Shown one piece after another: positions 51,369 to 57,300 of a stretch of 57,300 nt of DNA. This DNA comes from Clostridia bacterium (GTDB taxonomy: Bacteria > Bacillota_A > Clostridia > Christensenellales > Aristaeellaceae). The DNA is taken from assembly GCA_017509065.1 (NCBI GenBank), contig JAFWQM010000064.1, forward strand, positions 1-57,300, written 5' to 3'. The notes under the pieces were generated by a model. The model saw only the letters and a list, made by a program, of their open reading frames with translations, did no database searches and had not been told where the DNA came from. Every line of letters begins with the position of its first letter. The stretch's first letter is position 1. The position numbers were made by a program, and so were the translations under genes.

Positions 51369-52460
51369 ATGCCGCAGAACCGTGCATATAAAAAGCGGAA
51401 ACGCTGCTCTCCGTATCTGTTTATCGCATTGGCGCTGATCCTTCTCACCACGGCGATGGTGATCGGTGCGCGCGCCATGAACACCTGGAAGGTGTACGAA
51501 GCGGAGGCCGCCGTGACCCCAGCGCCGACGCCCACCGTCCGGGGTATCAGCGTGACGCCAGACCCCTTCCGCGTGACGCCGACGCCCACGCCCGTACCAA
51601 CGCCCACGCCCTCCCCCACGCCCAGCCTGCTGAACAGCGGCTCACAGGGCGACGAGGTAAAGCGCCTGCAGGTGCGCCTGCAGGACCTGGGCTACTACCA
51701 CGGCAGCATCGACGGCGATTACGGCAGCGGCACGAAGAGCGCCGTGCAGACCTTCCAGAAGATCAATTCCCTGGACGCGGATGGCATCGCCGGGCAGATC
51801 ACCCAGGCCGTGCTGTATTCCGATGACGCGCTGCCCGCGCCGGGGCCGGTGGACGTGCTGGATAACGGCGGTATTCCGCTGCTGGTAAACGCCTCCAATT
51901 CGGTGCCCGACGGCTTTGAACCGGCTGACCTGGTGAAGGTGCGGGACATCGTGGGGAACATCATCACCTATGAAAACAGCGGAGCGCAGGCCGTGCGCGA
52001 AGCGGCGGAAGCGCTGAAAACCATGCTGCAGGACGCGATTGACAGCGGTTACAAACCCTGGAAACTGCGGGAAGCTTACCGCACCATTGCCGATCAAAAG
52101 CGGATTTTCAACAGCCGTGTGAACAGCTACATGAACGAAAACGGCCTCACCCGCTCCCAGGCCACTGCCCGCACCCGCCAGTCCGTGGCGGACCCCGGCT
52201 GCAGCGAACATCATACCGGCCTGGCTTTTGACCTGAATGTGCCCGGTGAGTCCTTCGGCGACACGGCGCAGTACCTGTGGCTGAAACAGCACTGCTGGGA
52301 TTACGGCTTCATCATGCGCTACACCGACGAAAAATCCGACATCACCGGCATCACCGGCGAGGAATGGCACGTGCGCTATGTGGGCGTCGAGCACAGCATC
52401 AGGATGCGGGATATGGATTATTGTCTGGAAGAATATGTGGAGTGGCTCAGAAGGCAGTAG
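51369..52460 (+). CDS. VanY-type D,D-carboxypeptidase with peptidoglycan-binding domain
   Basis: 363 residues. N-terminal membrane anchor (about 17-35), a Thr/Pro-rich wall-spanning linker (TPTPVPTPTPSPTP), a PG_binding_1 domain (about 92-150: GDEVKRLQVRLQDLGYY...DGDYGSGTKSAVQTFQ), then an M15B/VanY domain with zinc ligands in CSEHHTGLAFDL and GEEWHVRYVG. Trims the terminal D-Ala of murein stem peptides outside the cell, supplying substrates for the D-amino acid enzymes encoded nearby. Confidence 0.92.
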   Translation: MPQNRAYKKRKRCSPYLFIALALILLTTAMVIGARAMNTWKVYEAEAAVTPAPTPTVRGISVTPDPFRVTPTPTPVPTPTPSPTPSLLNSGSQGDEVKRLQVRLQDLGYYHGSIDGDYGSGTKSAVQTFQKINSLDADGIAGQITQAVLYSDDALPAPGPVDVLDNGGIPLLVNASNSVPDGFEPADLVKVRDIVGNIITYENSGAQAVREAAEALKTMLQDAIDSGYKPWKLREAYRTIADQKRIFNSRVNSYMNENGLTRSQATARTRQSVADPGCSEHHTGLAFDLNVPGESFGDTAQYLWLKQHCWDYGFIMRYTDEKSDITGITGEEWHVRYVGVEHSIRMRDMDYCLEEYVEWLRRQ

Positions 52461-52469
52461 ATTTTTCCT

Positions 52470-52531
52470 GGGGGAAACCGCTCTTTGAAGGTCAAAGAGC
52501 GGTTTCCCCCAGACCCCCTTCCGAGAAAGCC
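52470..52531. repeat. Palindromic element, GGGGGAAACC family
   Basis: GGGGGAAACCGCTCTTTGA (52470-52488) and TCAAAGAGCGGTTTCCCCC (52492-52510): perfect 19-bp arms with a 3-base loop. CCCTTCCGAGAAAG follows, the shared flank in reverse. Confidence 0.85.
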
Positions 52532-52577
52532 ATAGTAACTACATTTCTTGTTTATTTAGTAAGCAGGAGGGATACAG

Positions 52578-53852
52578 ATGGAACAAAAGAAGTGGGCTTT
52601 GGACGCGCGGCAGGCGGCTTACAGGCTGGCGGTTTTATCCGTGGAAGAAAGAAACGCGGCGCTGAAAGGTATTCAGGAATCGCTGAAAAAGCACAAAGAA
52701 AGCATTTTCGCGGAGAACGTGCTCGACATGGCGCAGGCGGAACAGGAAAACCTGGCCATGCCGCTTTTGAAGCGCCTGAAATTTGACGAAGCGAAATTGG
52801 CCGACGTGCTGGCGGGGCTGGATTCCCTGATCGCTCTGCCCGACCCGCTCGGAAAGGTGACTTTGGCGCGGGAACTGACGCCAGGCCTGAATCTGTACCG
52901 GGTGAGCTGCCCCATCGGCGTGATCGGCGTGGTATTTGAGTCCCGGCCCGACGCGCTGGTTCAAATCGCTGCGCTGTGCCTGAAAAGCGGCAACGCGGCG
53001 CTGCTCAAAGGCGGGCGCGAAGCCCTGCGCTCCAACCGCGCCTTAATGGCCGCCATGCAGGAGGGCACGAAAGACATCCTGCCTACCGGCTGGGCCGCGC
53101 TGCTGGAGACGCGCGACGACGTTAACGACATGCTCACCCAGGACGAATCCATCGACCTGATCGTCCCACGCGGCAGCAACGCCTTTGTGAAATACATCAT
53201 GGAGCACACGAGCATCCCGGTGATGGGCCACGCGGAAGGGCTGTGCCACACCTACGTGGACGCTTCCGCCGACGTGGACATGGCGGTGAAGGTGACCGTG
53301 GATGCCAAGACCCAGGCCCTGGCCGTCTGCAACGCAACGGAAACCCTGCTTGTGCATAAGGACATTGCCGCCGCGTTCCTGCCCAAGTGCGCCGAAGAAC
53401 TGAAAGCAAAGGGCGTGGAACTGCGCGGCGACGAGCGGACGCGGGAAATCATCGCCTGCGCTCCCGCCATGGAAGCGGACTGGGACACAGAATACCTGAA
53501 CGCCATCGTGTCCATCAAGATCGTGGATTCCATTGAAGAAGCCATCGCCCACATCAACCGCCACGGTTCTCACCATACCGACGCCATCATTGCGGCGGAC
53601 GAAACGGCGCAGAAGCGTTTCCTCTCCGCCGTGGACAGCGCGGGCGTGTATGTAAACTGCTCCACCCGTTTTGCCGACGGCTTCCGCTACGGCTTTGGCG
53701 CTGAGGTCGGCATCTCCACCGGCAAGCTTCACGCCCGCGGCCCTGTAGGCGTGGAAGGACTGTGTACTTACAAGTATCAACTGATCGGCTCCGGCCAGAC
53801 CGTAGAGGAAACCGTCAACGGAACGATCAGCTACACGCATAAGGATTTGTGA
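52578..53852 (+). CDS. proA: Glutamate-5-semialdehyde dehydrogenase
   Basis: 424 residues, normal family length. CPIGVIGVVFESRPDAL and LKSGNAALLKGGREA in the NADPH domain; catalytic Cys in LAVCNATETLLVH (near 250); NCSTRFADGFRYGFGAEVGIST near the C-terminus. Reduces gamma-glutamyl phosphate to the semialdehyde in proline synthesis. proB is not adjacent. Start with AGCAGGAGGG. Confidence 0.97.
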   Translation: MEQKKWALDARQAAYRLAVLSVEERNAALKGIQESLKKHKESIFAENVLDMAQAEQENLAMPLLKRLKFDEAKLADVLAGLDSLIALPDPLGKVTLARELTPGLNLYRVSCPIGVIGVVFESRPDALVQIAALCLKSGNAALLKGGREALRSNRALMAAMQEGTKDILPTGWAALLETRDDVNDMLTQDESIDLIVPRGSNAFVKYIMEHTSIPVMGHAEGLCHTYVDASADVDMAVKVTVDAKTQALAVCNATETLLVHKDIAAAFLPKCAEELKAKGVELRGDERTREIIACAPAMEADWDTEYLNAIVSIKIVDSIEEAIAHINRHGSHHTDAIIAADETAQKRFLSAVDSAGVYVNCSTRFADGFRYGFGAEVGISTGKLHARGPVGVEGLCTYKYQLIGSGQTVEETVNGTISYTHKDL

Positions 53853-53861
53853 TGTTATTGA

Positions 53862-53898
53862 AAAACGGCTGCCCCGAGCGACAGGGCAGCCGTTTTTT
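53862..53898. terminator. Bidirectional terminator
   Basis: AAAACGGCTGCCC and GGGCAGCCGTTTTTT between convergent proA and PAP2 genes. Confidence 0.9.
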
Positions 53899-53909
53899 GA
53901 ATGTGTCGT

Positions 53910-54563
53910 TTACTTGTTATCGCATGTATCCAGCACGGCGGAGAAGGCCAGCAGCAGGGCGGAGCTGATGAGGATGCCGCCGCAAATATCGGTGAGCCAG
54001 TGCACGCCGGAGCCTAAGCGGAACGCCACGCCCAGGATGATGAGCACCACGCACGCCACGCGGATCAGCAGCGCCAGATTCTGGTTTTTCACGTAGCGCC
54101 CCGCCACCATCGCCACGCTGCCCAGGATGGTGAAAAACAGCATGGTGTGGGTGGAGGGGAAGGACGCCTCCGGCGCGGTATCGCCGGGCATGATCATGGG
54201 CCGGTAATTCACGATGACCTTTTCAAACAGCACATACAGCAGCGCCACGGCGGCGTACAGCCCGGCCAGCGCCCAGAGGGCCTTATCCACTTTTTTCAGG
54301 CTCCTGCGCTGAATCAGCTGCACCGCCCCGTATGCCGCGAAGCCCAGCGCCAGCAGGATGGCGGCATAGCCCAGGTATTTGGTGAAGTTATACAGGAAGC
54401 CCATATTCTCGCCCAGCGCCTCATGCACCGCCTGGTTCAGATGAGACAGGCCCACCTTGGTTCCCTCCGGGCCGATGGCCGCCACGTCCACGGTGCTGAC
54501 CACCGCGATCAGCGCAATGAACAGCGCGAGGAACAGGGCAGATAATGACAGTCTCTTTTTCAT
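53910..54563 (-). CDS. PAP2-family membrane phosphatase
   Basis: 217 residues, five to six helices. Motifs of the acid phosphatase family: KVIVNYRP, PSTHTM (usual PSGH with T for G) and RLGSGVHWLTD (usual SRxxxGxHxxxD). Probably dephosphorylates undecaprenyl or phosphatidate phosphates at the membrane. AGAGAGGA site. Confidence 0.85.
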   Translation of the reverse strand: MKKRLSLSALFLALFIALIAVVSTVDVAAIGPEGTKVGLSHLNQAVHEALGENMGFLYNFTKYLGYAAILLALGFAAYGAVQLIQRRSLKKVDKALWALAGLYAAVALLYVLFEKVIVNYRPMIMPGDTAPEASFPSTHTMLFFTILGSVAMVAGRYVKNQNLALLIRVACVVLIILGVAFRLGSGVHWLTDICGGILISSALLLAFSAVLDTCDNK

Positions 54564-54645
54564 CGGGGTTTCTTCCTCTCTTTCGGTTTGCCGCGTCAGT
54601 GCGGCCCATCCATTATACTACCGGGGCGGTATCTGCGCAAGGGGT

Positions 54646-55512
54646 TCATTCTCCCGCCAGGGCGTTGAAGCCCTCGCCCAGCGTTTCGTGGGTGTCAGTG
54701 ATAAACATGAACGCCTTCTCGTCCTCTTGCCGCACGATCTTTTTGAGCGGAATGACTTCGCGCTGCGACACCACACTGATAAGCAGCGTGCGCTCCTTGC
54801 CGCTGTAAGCTCCGGTGCCGCTGATGACAGTGGCGCCGCGGTCAAGCTCGGCCATGATGCGGTGAGAAATGTCCACAGCGCGATTTGTGATAATAAAGCA
54901 CGCTTTTGCAGAGCCAAAGCCCGCCAGCACCAGGTCCACCGCCCGGGCGCTGACGAAAATGCAGATGAGAGCGTACAGCGCGGCGCGGGCGCTCATGGTG
55001 AACGCGGCGCAGAGGATCACGGCGCAGTCTACCATGAACAGAAATGCGCCTACCGTGACAACGGGAAATACCTTATGCACCATCCGGGCGATCATGTCAG
55101 ACCCGCCCGTGGTCGCTCCGCCGCGCATGATGAGCCCAAGCCCCACGCCCAACACCAGCGCGCCGTACACGCTGCCAAGCAGGATATCGTCTGTCAGCGG
55201 GGGCACCTGAATCAGGTCGATGCAGACCGAAAACAGCAGCGTTGCAACCAATGACCGGAACGCAAACACACGGCCCATGGCCTTGTATCCGATCACGAAC
55301 AGCGGCAGGTTCAGCGCGATGCTGGTCACGCCCACCGGCCAGCCCCACAAGTAATTGAAGATCGTGGCAATGCCCGTCAGGCCGCCCGGCGCGATGTTGT
55401 TGGGCACCAGAAACAAAGGATAAGCGGCGCCGCCGATCACGCAGCCCAATACTATTTCCGTATACGCGACCAGCCTCTCGTTTTTCAGCCGCGCCTTGAT
55501 AAAAGACAGCAT
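54646..55512 (-). CDS. YitT family membrane protein (DUF161/DUF2179)
   Basis: 288 residues. Five membrane helices with VPNNIAPGGLTGIATI and MRGGATTGGSDMIARM, both YitT signatures, then a soluble DUF2179 domain (about 205-285: KACFIITNRAVDISHRI, GATVISGTGAYSGKERTLL). Function of the family unknown. Site TTGGAGGGG. Confidence 0.93.
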   Translation of the reverse strand: MLSFIKARLKNERLVAYTEIVLGCVIGGAAYPLFLVPNNIAPGGLTGIATIFNYLWGWPVGVTSIALNLPLFVIGYKAMGRVFAFRSLVATLLFSVCIDLIQVPPLTDDILLGSVYGALVLGVGLGLIMRGGATTGGSDMIARMVHKVFPVVTVGAFLFMVDCAVILCAAFTMSARAALYALICIFVSARAVDLVLAGFGSAKACFIITNRAVDISHRIMAELDRGATVISGTGAYSGKERTLLISVVSQREVIPLKKIVRQEDEKAFMFITDTHETLGEGFNALAGE

Positions 55513-55649
55513 AAAAAATCCCCTCCAAAATGAAGTGTGCTTTTATTGTATTCTTTGCCGCATCACGGGATTCCTGCTTCCTGAAGGGGAAAAACACGCA
55601 AAATGAATGGGACGGAGGAAGATAATTCTCCCTCCGTCCGCAGGTTATG

Positions 55650-56723
55650 TTAGGTCATCTCTTCCTTCGCCAGTTCGTCGCGAACCCGCATCAGGATGAC
55701 GCCCAAGTGGTTTTCGCCGCGGCCGCTCCGCAGATCAACGCCCCAGAAGGTGTCGCCCCAGGTGTTGCCTTCAACCAGGCGTTTTTCTCCGGTGGAGAGC
55801 AGTTTCTGTTTCAGTTCCTGATTCTGGGTGAACTTCGCCCGCACGATTTCCTCCATCAGGCCAACCTTTACCTGTTCCCAGTCAGGCCGCAGCTTCACGC
55901 GCCTGCCCATGCCCTTGCTTTTTCCGGGACGGGCTTCGGTGAATGGCAGCCTTTCCTCCTCGGTCAGGCATTTCTGCGCCTGGAACGCGGCTTCCGCGCT
56001 GCCGTAGGTGAGGTTCCTGTAAGTCACAGGCGCTTCGTAGAAATTGCTCAGGAAGGTGTAACCTTCCTCATGGAAGTTGGTGATGCTGTTCATCGTCTCC
56101 CGGCCCGCGTTCTGGATCAGCTGCCACACGGCGGGCGTCACCAGCTCACGGGCGGAATCGTCGCCGCTGTGGAGCCGCTCACGGAACAGTGTGGAACTGA
56201 TCTCACTGATTTCCTCGGGAGCGTCGAACACGGTGAAAGCATCCCAGTGTTCGGCCAAGTACGGCTTGACCTGCTTGATCTTTTCGATGTCGTCCGCGCT
56301 GCGCTTCGCCACCAGGACATGGAATTGGCTCAGCAGATCGTTCACGCGGTACCAACGGGGAAGCGGATACAGCTTGTCGCTGCCGACGATGAAGTACAGC
56401 TCGCTGTCCGGATAGTCCTGCTGGATGGCGTTCAGCATATCATAGTCAAAGCCAATGCCTTCGCGCAGCATCTGCACCCGGCTGACGACGATGCGGCTGT
56501 CCTGTTCCTTGAAGCTCTCCAGCATTTCCACCCGCAGGCTTTCGCTCAATACATCCTGGGAGCAATGCAGTTTGCGCATTTTCTTAGCAACGTATTCATG
56601 ACTGGTGGGAGAAAAGATGCCCGCGCAGGCATCAATGGCGTCCATACCCGCCTGCATCAGGCGCAGATGGGCTATTGTGGGCGGGTTGAAGCTGCCGCCA
56701 TACACAGCGATACGATTGGTCAT
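55650..56723 (-). CDS. NadD-like nucleotidyltransferase fused to a NADAR domain
   Basis: 357 residues from the ATG at 56723 (AGGAGGA). N-terminal 1-205: nicotinate mononucleotide adenylyltransferase fold with GGSFNPPTIAH (8-18, HxxH-type), FIVGSDKL and ISSTLFRERL in place of the usual ISST..R. C-terminal 212-355: NADAR (YbiA-like) domain with FLSNFYEAPVTY, AEAAFQAQK, GNTWGDTFWGVD and ENHLGVILMRVR. NADAR proteins remove ADP-ribose from N-glycosidic adducts or cleave related N-glycosides. One frame covers both, suggesting coupling of NAD synthesis to ADP-ribose salvage or repair. Confidence 0.9.
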   Translation of the reverse strand: MTNRIAVYGGSFNPPTIAHLRLMQAGMDAIDACAGIFSPTSHEYVAKKMRKLHCSQDVLSESLRVEMLESFKEQDSRIVVSRVQMLREGIGFDYDMLNAIQQDYPDSELYFIVGSDKLYPLPRWYRVNDLLSQFHVLVAKRSADDIEKIKQVKPYLAEHWDAFTVFDAPEEISEISSTLFRERLHSGDDSARELVTPAVWQLIQNAGRETMNSITNFHEEGYTFLSNFYEAPVTYRNLTYGSAEAAFQAQKCLTEEERLPFTEARPGKSKGMGRRVKLRPDWEQVKVGLMEEIVRAKFTQNQELKQKLLSTGEKRLVEGNTWGDTFWGVDLRSGRGENHLGVILMRVRDELAKEEMT

Positions 56724-56762
56724 AAAAAGGTTCCTCCTGTATGAATGATTAAAAATGGGCAC

Positions 56763-57132
56763 GCAAATAAAACCCCGTGCCGGACGACTGCCGCGCCCAA
56801 ATTCTTCTGCCCGCAGACAAATGCTTGTTCATACGGAGAATACCTTCCTTTCCTCGCTTTTGCGGTTCGTAAGTTAACAATGAGTCATGACTTTGTAAAA
56901 CGCAGGTTTGCTTTTCGTTCCGGTACCCGCATTCTTTCCGAACCGCCATCTTCATATTACTATAAATGAGGACGCCTGTCAATCGCCTATTAGGCTAATC
57001 TAACGGTTGTTACTCACAGGTTATTCTGATGATTGATACTTATCTCACTTTCTTCTTAAACAACATTCAATAGCGTTAGCACTTTTGTAGTTTATGAAAT
57101 TTTAAAAAGTGTTCTATCCATTCCAAAACTGA
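56763..57132. other. Intergenic region, no gene seen
   Basis: Between the NadD-NADAR gene and the tRNA-Asn terminator. It becomes AT-rich after 56960. Short open frames here lack ribosome binding sites and family resemblance. Confidence 0.5.
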
Positions 57133-57133
57133 T

Positions 57134-57160
57134 AAAACCCCGTTCCTTTCAGAACGGGAT
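57134..57160 (-). terminator. Terminator after tRNA-Asn
   Basis: On the minus strand CCCGTTC and GAACGGGG arms around TGAAAG, then TTTTA; ends the rRNA-tRNA transcript. Confidence 0.85.
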
Positions 57161-57164
57161 TCAG

Positions 57165-57236
<72 letters not shown>

Positions 57237-57267
57237 ATGTGAGAGGATTATATCCTCTCTATTGGAA

Positions 57268-57300
57268 TCCGGCGGCGACCTACTCTCCCGGGCCGTGTCC
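57268..57300 (-). rRNA. 5S rRNA, 3' end (partial)
   Basis: On the minus strand the sequence GACACGGCCCGGGAGAGTAG then GTCGCCGCC is the conserved 3' end of 5S rRNA. The rest lies beyond the window; an upstream 16S-23S operon is expected there. Confidence 0.85.

Overview
The window reads as a chromosomal segment of an anaerobic, Gram-positive-type gut or rumen Clostridia (Bacillota). Most of it is GC-rich. The grounds are AGGAGG-type ribosome binding sites, a tryptophan T-box leader, a YitT/EngB/YchF/ProA gene set, cytoplasmic 4Fe-4S proteins and lipoprotein-free secreted proteins with short signal peptides. A clade such as Christensenellales/Aristaeellaceae would fit, but that placement is impression rather than measurement.

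Layout. (1) 1-8350 is an AT-richer accessory island. It holds a truncated restriction protein, a DUF262/DUF1524 (GmrSD-type) restriction enzyme, a voltage-gated-type K+ channel, an MntA-HepT toxin-antitoxin pair, small HTH/phage-like genes (one split by an in-frame amber codon), a WYL regulator and a tyrosine integrase. It ends in debris of a rubrerythrin-like gene. (2) 8508-13592 is a minus-strand block: two alpha/beta hydrolases, an acetyltransferase, an ICMT-like methyltransferase, a NYN/LOTUS RNA-binding protein and a secreted protein. (3) 13775-22660 carries ychF, small regulators, tRNA-Glu and an odd tRNA-Leu-like gene, a DUF362 ferredoxin protein, engB, a diguanylate cyclase and a minus-strand operon of acetyltransferases and a sugar kinase. 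(4) 22687-27368 is a T-box(Trp)-controlled tryptophan ABC transporter, interrupted by a palindromic repeat element, an acetyltransferase and a methyltransferase. (5) 27069-28343 holds an XRE regulator without a proper stop, tandem structured repeats in its leader and a MITE. (6) 28439-33176 is an mglBAC galactose-type ABC operon; GH30 and GH2 enzymes lie at 36532-40470, so a beta-galactan uptake and degradation theme is likely. (7) 33205-36410, placed between those two, holds two homologous, promoter-driven, structured non-coding RNA units directly upstream of a TROVE/Ro60-like vWA protein of the DUF2828 type. This is the best candidate for an undescribed system. (8) 40842-52460 is rich in enzymes for cell-wall peptides and D-amino acids: BadF/NAGK-type kinase, serine hydrolases, dipeptide epimerase, transglutaminase-like protein, N-acyl-D-amino acid deacylase, a GNAT-beta-lactamase fusion, M55 D-aminopeptidase and VanY-type carboxypeptidase. 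(9) 52578-57300 carries proA, PAP2, YitT and a NadD-NADAR fusion, and ends in tRNA-Asn and the 3' end of 5S rRNA on the minus strand, the tail of an rRNA operon.

At least four families of short palindromic or MITE-like repeats are scattered between genes. Starts were chosen by Shine-Dalgarno position; several genes use TTG or GTG. No database search was possible, so family names rest on motifs recognised by eye.
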